Assembly (NCBI GenBank): GCA_023664265.1
Contig: JAMPFV010000004.1
Span: forward strand, 1 to 64,000
Direction of reading: 5' to 3'
DNA: 64,000 nucleotides
DNA from: Roseburia sp.
GTDB lineage: Bacteria; Bacillota; Clostridia; Lachnospirales; Lachnospiraceae
Shown in pieces: positions 1-8,939 of the stretch. The translations under genes and the position numbers were made by a program. The stretch's first letter is position 1; each line of letters begins with the position of its first letter. Under the pieces are notes generated by a model, which saw only the letters and a list, made by a program, of their open reading frames with translations, was not told the origin of the DNA and searched no databases.

Positions 1-5
1 AATGG

Positions 6-55
6 CTCAGCTTTGCTGAGACTATGCGCAGATTGAAAATTTTAATTTTCAATCT
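6..55. repeat. Two inverted repeats at the 3' end of the leftmost gene
   Basis: Two hairpin-forming repeats lie next to each other. The first (30-55) has an 11-base AT-rich stem, AGATTGAAAAT, and a 4-base loop, and it touches the stop codon of the GT2 gene. The second (6-20) is CTCAGC-TTT-GCTGAG. Neither is followed by a clear U-tract inside the window, so a termination role is only possible. They may equally stabilise the 3' end of the transcript. Confidence 0.4.
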
Positions 56-870
56 TACTCCTTTTGCAACAATACCCTCAGCCAGCTCTTCATCTGCTTC
101 ACGGCCTCCCAGCCCATTCCCGCCTGTATCATGTACCACATTCTTTTCCGGAAGAAGAACTTCATCTCCGTTTTCCTGAGGCGAAGCTGCTGCGATCCGG
201 TAATCGACTGCCCGGATATCCCATAATAAATCAGCTCCTTATCAATCAATCCGAACCGATACCGTCCATGCATCAGAGTCAGGTTCATCGGATAATCCTC
301 AAACCAACGGTACCGTTCGTCATATCCGCCAAGCCTCTTTAAAATTTCAATCGGATAAAAGGAGGCGGCCGGCGCGACAATCCAATTCTGCTTCAGCAGC
401 ATACGATACTGCTCCCGGTAGTCCTTCCCCGCCAACGCGTAGCATCTGTCGCAATACGCCTGCACCGCCGAACAGTCCGCATCCTCCTCCGAAAAGAGAT
501 ACACCCGCGCAATCGGCATCACCTCGGGATTCGCCTCGCAAAAGCGCACATATTCCGCAATCGCGTCCGGCGTCATATAATCGTCCGCCGCAAGGAGCTT
601 GGTATACACGCCGTTTGCATACGCCAAGGCTCTGTTGATATTTCCCGGAATGCCGGTATTCTCCCAGGCGGTGACCAGCCGGCAGGATTGGAACGCTTCT
701 TTATTTTCATCCATCCACCGCCTTGCGACTGCGACGGTATCGTCCGGGGAGCAATCGTCAGATACAATCAGTTCAATGTTTTCATAGGTCTGCGCTTTGA
801 TACTCTCCAAGGTCTTAACGATGGTGTCCGCCGACCTGTATGCGACGACGATTACGCTTACCGGCTTCAT
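55..870 (-). CDS. GT2 family glycosyltransferase
   Basis: A 271-residue GT-A fold glycosyltransferase that probably moves one sugar from a nucleotide-sugar to a lipid-linked glycan on the inner face of the membrane. The N-terminus (VSVIVVAYRSADT) is the usual GT2 nucleotide-binding strand. An acidic pair lies at residues 38-39 (SDDCSPDDT), and the DXD-like metal site at 95-97 (LAADDYM). There is no signal peptide or N-terminal membrane segment. Its ATG overlaps the stop of the polymerase gene upstream (ATGA), which indicates translational coupling. It is the last gene of the leftward operon in this window. Donor and acceptor cannot be read from the sequence. Confidence 0.88.
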   Translation of the reverse strand: MKPVSVIVVAYRSADTIVKTLESIKAQTYENIELIVSDDCSPDDTVAVARRWMDENKEAFQSCRLVTAWENTGIPGNINRALAYANGVYTKLLAADDYMTPDAIAEYVRFCEANPEVMPIARVYLFSEEDADCSAVQAYCDRCYALAGKDYREQYRMLLKQNWIVAPAASFYPIEILKRLGGYDERYRWFEDYPMNLTLMHGRYRFGLIDKELIYYGISGQSITGSQQLRLRKTEMKFFFRKRMWYMIQAGMGWEAVKQMKSWLRVLLQKE

Positions 871-2042
871 ATTTCATTCCTCCCCAACAGGCGCTTCACC
901 TGCCAAAAATATCCCTCGAACTCCTGTTTCTCCCGAAACGGCTGATACCAATAATACCCCAGCCATACCAACAGATAATTGCGCAGCAGATATACCGATA
1001 TCAGGTGCGCCTCCATGATTGACAAGACCGCATATCCCACCACGATAACCAAAAGGCTGTAGTCCCCCGCCTTATAAGACTGTCTTATCAGGAACAGATT
1101 CGCCCCTATATAAGCGACTGCGGGAATAATCCCATACCAATAGAACAGCCGGATAAATCCCTGATCAAAGTATTCCACATTGTCCGCATTGCCAAAAAGC
1201 GTCCAATTCTCCACACGCGCGGCCTCGATGATATGCGCATACTGAAATCTGCCGTTCAAAATCCCGTCAAGGCGATACATAAAAGGCGTTTCCCTGCCGA
1301 CATGGGACCCGTATGCGGAAAAAATGACAATTGCCACAACTGCCGCGGCGCCCAAAATATATACGGTTCTGCTTTCCCTAAGCGGCTTCACATACCGAAG
1401 CAGCGCAACGCCCGTTATTACGGCAAGCATGACAAGCAAACCGGCATTGGAATCCGTAAATAAATATGCCGCTATGTTCGCTATCCCTGTCGCCAACAGC
1501 ACAACCGGCCTTATCTCTCTTCCCTGTAACCAGATAAATACCGTGCTCATCATAAGCAGCATTACCTGAAAGGCATTCGGATGTCCCATTCCGAAGCAGT
1601 ACCGCGTCTCCACGATTCCCGGGAACGGCCCTCTGCCAAAGTTCGCGGTTACGGAAAAAGCGCCAAATATCCCTGCCGCCGAAAGAGCAAACAATAAAAC
1701 GCTTCCCGCAAATGTCACCACGAGGATTACTTTGAGCATTTTCTTCAGGTCCACATCCTTACAGGCTGCAACAAATACCGCAGCCCTTACCGCCTCATCC
1801 CGCTCATTGATGAGATAGGATATCACCGCCACGGCGCCCAACAGCAGAATACAGCCCCACTCCTTTGCGGAATACCTTGTGGTCGCGGCCTTGATGCAGA
1901 ACAGCAGAAAGGTCAGCCGAAACAACGTGCTCTCGTAGGGATTGGTATATGCGCTTTTATCCACCATGACAATGATCAGCTCTATAAGAAGCGCCGCCCA
2001 AAAGCATGACAGCCCGATATTTTTCAATCTGCTCTCCATCAT
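867..2042 (-). CDS. Wzy-like O-antigen polymerase / ligase family membrane protein
   Basis: A polytopic protein of about 391 residues with around ten hydrophobic segments. It has the motif CFGMGHPNAFQVM, typical of Wzy-type polymerases of Gram-positive capsule loci, and a long extracellular loop in the second half. It probably joins repeat units outside the membrane. The open frame could begin 78 bases further upstream, but that would overlap the preceding gene. The paired ATGs at 2042 and 2039 follow an AGAGGAGAG ribosome site lying beside that gene's stop codon, so 2042 is preferred. Family assignment rests on topology and the GHPN motif. A WaaL-type ligase is the alternative. Confidence 0.72.
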   Translation of the reverse strand: MMESRLKNIGLSCFWAALLIELIIVMVDKSAYTNPYESTLFRLTFLLFCIKAATTRYSAKEWGCILLLGAVAVISYLINERDEAVRAAVFVAACKDVDLKKMLKVILVVTFAGSVLLFALSAAGIFGAFSVTANFGRGPFPGIVETRYCFGMGHPNAFQVMLLMMSTVFIWLQGREIRPVVLLATGIANIAAYLFTDSNAGLLVMLAVITGVALLRYVKPLRESRTVYILGAAAVVAIVIFSAYGSHVGRETPFMYRLDGILNGRFQYAHIIEAARVENWTLFGNADNVEYFDQGFIRLFYWYGIIPAVAYIGANLFLIRQSYKAGDYSLLVIVVGYAVLSIMEAHLISVYLLRNYLLVWLGYYWYQPFREKQEFEGYFWQVKRLLGRNEI

Positions 2043-2058
2043 ATTCCCAATCTCTCCT

Positions 2059-3021
2059 CTATTTCCGTATTTTTGCTCCATTCTTTCCGCCGCAAAGCAG
2101 CTCCCGGCGATGGCTCGCAAAACAACAGATGCTTTTCCAAAGCTCTCCGAAATATTTTTTCATATACAGTCCCGGGCCAATCCCCAGCGCCTTCGCCTCA
2201 CCAAATCCCTGCCGATACTTTACGATATAGTTTTCCGCCATATGCTCCCTGCATTCCCTGCTCTCCGCAAGCCGGTACTTTGTATACATATACCGATAAT
2301 CATTATAAATGCGCATATCCTTCTCCGAGAAGCTCTCCGTGTACTGGTGCGCGTGCACGCCGATGGAGACAAGCGGCTTTTCCGTATAGGCAAACTGCGG
2401 ATTCCTTTGGAGCAGCTCAAAATACAGAAAGACATCCGACGCCCAATTGCTCCGCTTATCGAACAATGTCAAGGCCTCCCCCCGCCGGTAGATTGTCGCG
2501 CTGGGCGCCCCGATTTGATTGCTCAGAAACAGCGTGCGGTAGTCCAGTCGGAGCCGGCGCACGTATTCCTCCGGCGCCCATCTGTCATACGAAGCCCTGT
2601 TGTTCTCCTCAGCCACATGCCGCACGCCGGCCGCGTCCTGCCCGTCAAGCATCACCTGTCTGCTCCCCGAAAAGGCCAGCGCCGCCCGCGGGTTCTCGTC
2701 CAGCAGGGCCGCAAAGCCTCCGAGACTTTTGCCATCAGTGAACCAGTCGTCGCTGAACATGATTTTGATGTACTCGCCTCTTGCCATCCCAATCGCCGCA
2801 TTCCAGTTAAAGATATGCCCGAGCGGCCTTTCATTGTGAATATAGCGCACACCGGGGTATGCCTTGACAAGCTCCTCTATCGCATCATCGGTCGAGTCAT
2901 CGGAAATATTGACCTCATAGTCCTTGTATTCCTGCGCGGCAATCGACTGCAGCAGCCGTCCAACCTCGTCGGCATTGTTATAGGCCGGAATACATATCGA
3001 AATCTTTGGAACCGTTGACAT
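2059..3021 (-). CDS. GT2 family glycosyltransferase
   Basis: A 320-residue GT2 enzyme. It opens with ISICIPAYNNADEV, followed by the nucleotide-binding acidic pair in ISDDSTDDA (near residue 41) and the DXD-like site in MFSDDWFTDG (near residue 92). The C-terminal part has a basic helix but no clear membrane span, so it is probably a soluble or peripheral inner-face enzyme. It starts 2 bases after the GT17-type gene and is surely co-transcribed with it. Linkage and sugar are unknown. Confidence 0.87.
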   Translation of the reverse strand: MSTVPKISICIPAYNNADEVGRLLQSIAAQEYKDYEVNISDDSTDDAIEELVKAYPGVRYIHNERPLGHIFNWNAAIGMARGEYIKIMFSDDWFTDGKSLGGFAALLDENPRAALAFSGSRQVMLDGQDAAGVRHVAEENNRASYDRWAPEEYVRRLRLDYRTLFLSNQIGAPSATIYRRGEALTLFDKRSNWASDVFLYFELLQRNPQFAYTEKPLVSIGVHAHQYTESFSEKDMRIYNDYRYMYTKYRLAESRECREHMAENYIVKYRQGFGEAKALGIGPGLYMKKYFGELWKSICCFASHRRELLCGGKNGAKIRK

Positions 3022-3023
3022 AT

Positions 3024-3983
3024 CTATCTCCTTAACAGCTTTTTCCCCAACCGCTTTAAGCCCGCGACCATACGACAGCCGGTGGTCTTTACCGCAAGCT
3101 TTATCCTGCGAACCGCCTTCGCGGCGGGCTTCTCCTCCTGCATGATCAGGAAGGCCAGCTCCTTCTGATGCTCCCGAATATATTGCGGGAAGGTCTCGTC
3201 AATCTCACAGCGGACAAACTGCGCGTCCCTGCCGAAGATGTCCTTCCCCTCCTTAATCCGGTCGGTCACCTGCGACAGCACATGCCTTGAATTGTACTCC
3301 TGATGCGCCGCCGATACCACCTTCTCCTGCACGCGCCTGCGGATATCCTTCTCCCCATGGCCGCCCATATAGCCGAAATGCCAGCCGCCGTCCTCCACCC
3401 GAATGCCGATTTCCTTCCGCTCGGGGAAGCGAAGCTCTCCGAGCAGAAGATTTTGCTCCCGCAAGAGCTTGTAGCTGAGCATCTTAGAGCCGATCCATTT
3501 TTTGCGCGCCACCCCCTCAAACTCGCCCGCATAGGACAGGAGCTTGCCGGAGACCTCCTCCATATTCAGATAGCAGTAGAAGAGCCGCTGCGCAAAATGA
3601 TAGATTTTGTCCTCCCGAAAATCCCGCAGGATTTCGCGGATTTTATCGGGATTGGGTATCTCGTCAAGATCGCTGAATATCACGATATCGTCATCCGTAC
3701 AGTCCTTCAGCCCCCTCGTGACCGCATTTTTCTGGAACGTATCCCGCTCATGCGTACCCCACTCCGGCCCCTTGGGCGTGTCCGCCACCACGACGTGGAT
3801 GATTTTGTCCGCAAACTCCGCGAACATCTCCTTATTTTCCTCATAATACAGCGGCTTTTTGATTCCTGAGAAGGTCTCCGTCGCCTCGCTGATGACAAAT
3901 CTGTCCACCACGGGATTCAGGACATTCAACCGGATTTTCAAAATATCCAACTCATTAAAAAACTGAAAACAATCGTAAACCAT
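3024..3983 (-). CDS. GT17-like N-acetylglucosaminyltransferase family protein
   Basis: A 319-residue protein resembling GT17, whose animal members add bisecting GlcNAc to the beta-mannose of N-glycans. It starts MVYDCFQFFNELDILKIRL, with the family pattern of a DxF-FNE-LD head, then RFVISEATETFSG. An IFSDLDEIP motif supplies the metal-binding acidic residues, and a conserved HFGYMGG region follows. Bacterial GT17 proteins occur in capsule and LPS loci, where substrates are mostly unknown. It sits between a GT2 gene and a DUF5672 gene in the same operon. The family call is firm. A GlcNAc donor is inferred from the family only. Confidence 0.82.
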   Translation of the reverse strand: MVYDCFQFFNELDILKIRLNVLNPVVDRFVISEATETFSGIKKPLYYEENKEMFAEFADKIIHVVVADTPKGPEWGTHERDTFQKNAVTRGLKDCTDDDIVIFSDLDEIPNPDKIREILRDFREDKIYHFAQRLFYCYLNMEEVSGKLLSYAGEFEGVARKKWIGSKMLSYKLLREQNLLLGELRFPERKEIGIRVEDGGWHFGYMGGHGEKDIRRRVQEKVVSAAHQEYNSRHVLSQVTDRIKEGKDIFGRDAQFVRCEIDETFPQYIREHQKELAFLIMQEEKPAAKAVRRIKLAVKTTGCRMVAGLKRLGKKLLRR

Positions 3984-4021
3984 ACGTTCTCCTGCTTTTT
4001 CTCATGGCCTCTGCCCTAAAA

Positions 4022-4783
4022 TCATTCGTTTTTGGGAAGAAGCTTCCTGACTACTCTTTTCCATCGCTTTGCCAAAGGTTCTTTAATAAAGTTCGGGTAC
4101 TGCGCGTTCGTTCCCTCCCACTTGTGAAAGGCGAACGGGGTAATTCCCTCCACCTCGGGTATCATCTTCTCATGGCTGTAGTATTTGGCGACCTCCAGCG
4201 GGGCAATCCGCATCCCCTCCGCCTCCAGCAAATGCCGGATCTTGCAACAGAGAAAGCCGTCCTCATGGTACCACATTTTCCCGTAGGCGTACTCCCCCGT
4301 CCACGGAATGTTGGCCTTCTTGGGGAAGTCCATCAGCCGCTTGCTGCGAATGCCCGCGCTGTTTCCCACACGGCAGATATTCCCGTAAATGTCCCTGTAG
4401 GTGGTCGTATCCCCCTCTGGCGGCAACGGCCACGGCGCCCCGATATAATCATACGCCAAGAACTCGTCCCGCCACAGCTCGGGATGCACCACAAAGCCGT
4501 CCGCATGGACAATCAGCGCAAACTCCGTCCGGATATGCTCCCCGAGCTCGTAGACCATCTTATAATTGAACGCGTCGATATCCCGCAGTCTGTCCGTGGG
4601 GCTGTAGCGAATGCTCTTGGGCAGGCCAAACGGCTTTTGGTGCGTAATCAGCACCGCATCGCCAAATTCTATCCCCTGCATACTGTACAGCATCGCCTTG
4701 ATGGTTGCCCTGATATTCACGCTTGTCATCGCCACAAGCGTCACATTCGGAAGCCGCAGCTTTTTTCCCTGTTTTTCGCTCAT
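4022..4783 (-). CDS. DUF5672 family protein, putative glycosyltransferase
   Basis: A 253-residue protein with the pattern of DUF5672 proteins found in polysaccharide loci. It has an N-terminal LPNVTLVAMTSV strand, a central YKMVYELGEHI / ALIVHADGFVVHP region with a possible acidic site (HADG), then YIGAPWP and GNSAGIRSKRLM, and a histidine/glutamate-rich YHEDGFLCC segment. The layout resembles GT-A enzymes, and members are often called glycosyltransferases, but I know of no proven activity. No membrane segment is seen. It lies 38 bases upstream of the GT17-like gene and 15 bases after the GT11 gene, within one operon. Confidence 0.75.
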   Translation of the reverse strand: MSEKQGKKLRLPNVTLVAMTSVNIRATIKAMLYSMQGIEFGDAVLITHQKPFGLPKSIRYSPTDRLRDIDAFNYKMVYELGEHIRTEFALIVHADGFVVHPELWRDEFLAYDYIGAPWPLPPEGDTTTYRDIYGNICRVGNSAGIRSKRLMDFPKKANIPWTGEYAYGKMWYHEDGFLCCKIRHLLEAEGMRIAPLEVAKYYSHEKMIPEVEGITPFAFHKWEGTNAQYPNFIKEPLAKRWKRVVRKLLPKNE

Positions 4784-4798
4784 TCTCCCTGATTTCCC

Positions 4799-5845
4799 TT
4801 ATCTCTTTATAATCATCCGAAGCTTTCTTCTTGCCGAATCCCAATAATGCCTGATTTTGTATCTGTCATAAAATCTTTTGGCCTTCCGGCAGGCCTTTTT
4901 CTTTTCCTGTTCTGGCATGGGGCTGTTGAGCCTCTCATATGTCTTCGATTCTTTTTTATACTGTTCCAGCTCTGCCCTGCACTCTGCGGCGCTGAAAAGT
5001 CTGCCCTGCCGGTCCTGATAAGTCCAGCCCTCATAAATATTCTGCTCCGAGGCCCAGTAACCGTCCGATACGTTATGCCTTGCCCAATACTTCGGCGCGA
5101 TAACATATTTGACGGTTGTGCTTGTAAAAACAGGAAAATAAGTAAAGGAGGAATTCGCCAGCAACAGGTATTTCGCATTCTTTATAATGGAATAGTCCTT
5201 CGCGAGGTCAAAGTTATAAGCCTTTACCTCCGGAAGCAGCTTTTCAGCCTCCTTCACATCATTTGTGATAATCATAAACCGCATATCGGGATTGATTTTT
5301 CTCATATTCTTCATGCCGTTTACCCAATATCGTTTATTCAAAAACAGCTCCGGCGAATCCATATAATCCGTACATCGAAGGTGAATAATGCATAAATCAT
5401 CCCGGCTGTACTCATAACAGTCGTACTCCGGCTTTACCGCAAGCCATTGGCAAATCTCCTTTTTATAGGGCAGATAATACGCCTCCGCCTGCATATTGCC
5501 ATACACCAGCGCCTTTTCTTTCATGTTCAAAAGCGTTTCATCCGGTCCGGACACATAAGCGCCATGCTCGATATCATGCTTAGAATTGGCGGCGTAAAGC
5601 CGGTCTTCTCTTTCATGGTATACTCTCTCAAAATCTTCCTTTTTCGTCGGGACGCCAAATTCCAAATCCATAAAATACAGCCCGCATTGGCTGTGAATAT
5701 TGTTCGCCAGCGTTTCACTGCCTAAAATACTGTAGTCGCAGTCGTTTCGCAGCGCAAGGCACCTCGTCGTGACGTAACAAAACAACTGGTTCCCAAGCCC
5801 CTGTCCCTTTAACAGCTCTGTTGCAATAATCGGTTTATTTCCCAC
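4799..5845 (-). CDS. GT11 family alpha-1,2-fucosyltransferase-like protein
   Basis: A 348-residue GT11-type enzyme. Seen in the sequence are the N-terminal GQGLGNQLFCYVTTR motif that is the GT11 hallmark, the donor-binding IIHLRCTDYMD segment (H-x-R-x-x-D), and the late ANSSFTYFPVF motif (usual form NSTFSWW). GT11 enzymes transfer L-fucose from GDP-fucose in alpha-1,2 linkage to galactose. The second arginine of the usual HxRRxDY is Cys here, so donor use is less certain. Its ATG overlaps the end of the GT14 gene by 11 bases. It is one of two GT11 proteins in the window. Confidence 0.82.
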   Translation of the reverse strand: MGNKPIIATELLKGQGLGNQLFCYVTTRCLALRNDCDYSILGSETLANNIHSQCGLYFMDLEFGVPTKKEDFERVYHEREDRLYAANSKHDIEHGAYVSGPDETLLNMKEKALVYGNMQAEAYYLPYKKEICQWLAVKPEYDCYEYSRDDLCIIHLRCTDYMDSPELFLNKRYWVNGMKNMRKINPDMRFMIITNDVKEAEKLLPEVKAYNFDLAKDYSIIKNAKYLLLANSSFTYFPVFTSTTVKYVIAPKYWARHNVSDGYWASEQNIYEGWTYQDRQGRLFSAAECRAELEQYKKESKTYERLNSPMPEQEKKKACRKAKRFYDRYKIRHYWDSARRKLRMIIKR

Positions 5846-6731
5846 TTTCTTCTCCCACTGCTCTATATATCATTTCCATAATCTCACGGTCCGTATCTTC
5901 ATCAAACTTTCTTGCGAACATATGCTCCGATGCCATTAAGCTGTCAAAGTCTTCCCTTCTGAATACATAAGGAGACCCCCTGTCCCAGTCAATATATCGC
6001 ATACACGCACGGTAATCATTGTCAAAGCCCTTTTTATACAGATTTTCCCGAAAGGGCGAATCCATCAGGATTGTCTGCCATATGGCTTCATCGCTGATCT
6101 GAGTTTGACGAAATGCTTTTCTGTACTTTCTGTCGTTTGCCGTAACGTATTCTGCAAACGCACGTGTGATGCTGCACCAATTTGCGCCTCCGTAGAAAGA
6201 ATAATCCGTCCTTTTCGTCCTGTCTGTGTGAAGCCTTCTCTGAACCGCGAGCGAATACGTCTCTGCGGCTACCCAGAATTTTTTATCCCGCTCTCTGCCC
6301 AGCTGCTTTTGAAAAAAGTGCCAAAACCGGTAGCGCTCGATGATATCCCTCTGATACTGCCGGGTGCCAAAGTGTATAAACTCTTTTCCGTTATGCCGCT
6401 CAAAGAAGCGTTGTATCTCCTGCTTTGATTTTATGGGCATATCCGCCCCTGAAAGAATATGGTAATAATCATATTTCCCTTTTATCGCCTTTTTTAACAG
6501 GAACAGCTCCGCAAGCGTAATGCTGTTTGTACCCCAGTATACCTTATATTTCCTGTAAACGCTGACCGGCGACTTTTTTGTTATCCCCCGTATTTTATCC
6601 AAATCCACATGTGCGGCGTTTTTGTCAACGTGAATATAGATACCGTTATTCTCATCATCCAACAGCCGCAGCGTATACTCCAACGCCAATGAATCTTTAT
6701 GAATCATAATCAAATAAGCATGTCTCAGCAT
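5835..6731 (-). CDS. GT14 family (core-2/I-branching type) glycosyltransferase
   Basis: A 298-residue protein of the core-2/I-branching N-acetylglucosaminyltransferase family (GT14). Family signatures include AYLIMIHKDSLALEYTLRLL at the N-terminus, IYIHVDKNA, and YYHILSGADMPIKSKQEI. A GGANWCSITRAFAEYV segment corresponds to the conserved 'GSQWF.L.R.F..Y' region, and SDEAIWQTIL carries the catalytic-base glutamate. Animal members add beta-1,6-GlcNAc or xylose branches. Bacterial members sit in surface glycan loci. No transmembrane anchor is present. It starts 12 bases after the LTA-synthase-like gene and overlaps the next gene by 11 bases. Confidence 0.87.
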   Translation of the reverse strand: MLRHAYLIMIHKDSLALEYTLRLLDDENNGIYIHVDKNAAHVDLDKIRGITKKSPVSVYRKYKVYWGTNSITLAELFLLKKAIKGKYDYYHILSGADMPIKSKQEIQRFFERHNGKEFIHFGTRQYQRDIIERYRFWHFFQKQLGRERDKKFWVAAETYSLAVQRRLHTDRTKRTDYSFYGGANWCSITRAFAEYVTANDRKYRKAFRQTQISDEAIWQTILMDSPFRENLYKKGFDNDYRACMRYIDWDRGSPYVFRREDFDSLMASEHMFARKFDEDTDREIMEMIYRAVGEESGK

Positions 6732-6743
6732 CGCAAACTCCTT

Positions 6744-8918
6744 TTACCGGTATTTTCCAAATTCGCGGTATTCCTCCGTCGCCTCCCAATTCTTAAAGTC
6801 CAATGAGCTTCCTGTGATCTTATAAGTCCTGACCTTCGTCTGCACCGTATCTTCAACGACCGTATAGTAATGATACCGCACCCGCTCTTTATCCGCTCCC
6901 CGGGTATCCGACAAATTCAGTCCCCAAGCCGTATCGTATTGCAGTCCCAATGCGGCGCAGACGGTTGGCAGCAAATCGTTCTGTGACGCGTAAACATCCG
7001 ATATTCGCAGCTCCCGGTCCGCTCCCGCTCCAAAGGGCTTAATAAATAAAACAGGATTTGTATTCTGCTCCAGCTGCTCTGACATATAGTTTTCTCCGTG
7101 ATCTGCGGTGATAATGATCATCGACTGCTCATAAGCTCCTGTTTCCTGCAGCTCTTTCAGATACTCATAGATAAAATTCATGCTTCCCATGCATTGCTGC
7201 ATACGCGAGTTGTCCTCCTCGCGAACACGCTCGCCGAACTCGTTCATATTATACGGCGAATGTGCGCCATCCATATGGATAAACCGCAGCGCCCTGTCTT
7301 CCTCAGCCACCTTCAGCCCGGTGCGCTTCAGCTCCTGCCAGTGCCTGGCATCATCCGCCTCATAAATCGGAACCTCAAGAACCCTTTCCCGGATGATAAG
7401 CCGGTTGATGTCCGCCGAGGTATAAATGTAATACTCCTTCAAAAAGTAAGGAAGCAGCCTGTAATTTCCAATTCTAAGCATGGTTTCCGCACATCCCGGC
7501 GTTGAAATCCGTTTGTCAATAACCGTTCCCTGCTCCACAAAATTCGCGGCGTTTTTCAGCACGGAACCGCCTATGGTATCCCGCTCGTACTCAAAAAAAT
7601 AATATTGCCATCCCTTCTCCTGAAGCTGCCGCCAAAATGCACACTGCGAAAATGCCGCATCCGCATACTCTGACTGCGGTATTTCATAGAAATATTCTTC
7701 CTCCGTCAGCATATAGGTTATGGAGGGCGTCGTTCTGGGAAACTGTGAAACCATATCCGGGAAGTAAATAAAACCCTTTAACGGTTCCAAAAAATCTGGA
7801 TACTGCGCAAGGATCTCATCCATATAATCCACATCGAAGGTATCCGGCACAATAATGATTACGTTTTCCTCCGAAGCCACTTCAAACAGTCCCTGCGTGG
7901 AAAGATAATTCCTGTCAATATCGTCTTCCCGTCCGGCCTCCGCGCTGTAAGACGGAAGCAATGACACTATGCCGATTGTCTGCATCAGGCATAATACCAC
8001 GGACACCATCGTCATCAGCTTTCGCCCTGCCGTTTTCAGCCATAAGCACAGGCCCGCCAAAAGCACGCACAGAACGCACCAGGCCAACAGGTTGCCCAGC
8101 TTGAGCCGGTCGCTCCATTCCATCCGTTTCCCGTCCATCAAAAACAACCTGTTATTCAGAAGCATTCCCTGCAGATACCCCGCAATGGACAAAATCCATG
8201 CCGCCGACAGGAAAACCCTTCTTTTCCGCTCACCAAGCAACAGCAAAAAGCCAACCCCCGCTCCCCATACTCCGACGCCCACCAGAATAAACCGATGCCA
8301 TACAGCGCTCAACGAAAAAGAAAACTCACGCATATTGGTCAGCAGGGTTTCAAAGGTCGGACACAGGAAAAACGTCACAACAACCAGAGCGGAAACCGAA
8401 ATCTCCAAGCCATATTTCTGCTTCTTAAAATCCGCTTCTCTTATCCTCTTATATAACAGCCGGCCAATCAGAACCGCCGCCCCCAAGCAGGTCGTTCTTC
8501 CCAGCAAAAAGGTGTCATATACCGCCGCGTTAAGGTTTCCATACCGAACGATGCCGCTTATAAGACAGGCCGCATAGTACAGAAACAAAGCCATACACGG
8601 AACCGCCTTCAAAGCCGTCCGGCTCTCCTTTTCCTCCTCCGCGGTACAACACACAAAGGCAACAGCGCCTGCCAGCAGAAGGAGGTCTGTCGGCAGCAGG
8701 TACTTGTCCACCGAGTACGCTAAAATTCTGTCACCGCACAACAACAGACTGCGCGCGGCATTGAAAACCCAAAAGTAAGAAAACGCATACAACAGCCACG
8801 AAGCGAAAAGGAAGCCGTCTTTTCGCACTTTTTTATAAAATACCAATATTCCTGTTGTAACGGTCCCCCCAAATACGGCAAGCGCAATCTGAACCGCCAA
8901 CGTTATTGCCTCCGGCAT
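6744..8918 (-). CDS. Sulfatase-superfamily membrane transferase, LTA-synthase / phosphoglycerol-transferase-like
   Basis: A 724-residue protein. Around nine to ten membrane spans fill residues 1-330. An extracytoplasmic alkaline-phosphatase-fold domain follows, starting near ENVIIIVPDTFDVDYMD. The aspartate in VPDTF, the threonines of RTTPSITYML (likely nucleophile), HMDGAHSPY and IITADHGEN provide the expected metal ligands. The sulfatase-maturation motif C/S-x-P-x-R is missing, so true sulfatase activity is unlikely. Related enzymes transfer phosphoglycerol or phosphoethanolamine from phospholipid to glycans outside the cell. GGAGGAG lies 5 bases before the ATG. Its neighbours suggest it decorates the glycan flipped by the nearby ABC proteins. 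Confidence 0.75.
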   Translation of the reverse strand: MPEAITLAVQIALAVFGGTVTTGILVFYKKVRKDGFLFASWLLYAFSYFWVFNAARSLLLCGDRILAYSVDKYLLPTDLLLLAGAVAFVCCTAEEEKESRTALKAVPCMALFLYYAACLISGIVRYGNLNAAVYDTFLLGRTTCLGAAVLIGRLLYKRIREADFKKQKYGLEISVSALVVVTFFLCPTFETLLTNMREFSFSLSAVWHRFILVGVGVWGAGVGFLLLLGERKRRVFLSAAWILSIAGYLQGMLLNNRLFLMDGKRMEWSDRLKLGNLLAWCVLCVLLAGLCLWLKTAGRKLMTMVSVVLCLMQTIGIVSLLPSYSAEAGREDDIDRNYLSTQGLFEVASEENVIIIVPDTFDVDYMDEILAQYPDFLEPLKGFIYFPDMVSQFPRTTPSITYMLTEEEYFYEIPQSEYADAAFSQCAFWRQLQEKGWQYYFFEYERDTIGGSVLKNAANFVEQGTVIDKRISTPGCAETMLRIGNYRLLPYFLKEYYIYTSADINRLIIRERVLEVPIYEADDARHWQELKRTGLKVAEEDRALRFIHMDGAHSPYNMNEFGERVREEDNSRMQQCMGSMNFIYEYLKELQETGAYEQSMIIITADHGENYMSEQLEQNTNPVLFIKPFGAGADRELRISDVYASQNDLLPTVCAALGLQYDTAWGLNLSDTRGADKERVRYHYYTVVEDTVQTKVRTYKITGSSLDFKNWEATEEYREFGKYR

Positions 8919-8939
8919 TTCCTCTCCTCCGTACAGCCC

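Noticed and set aside
6744..8918. True sulfatase
   Set aside because: The C/S-x-P-x-R maturation motif is absent, and the membrane-span layout is that of LTA-synthase-like transferases.
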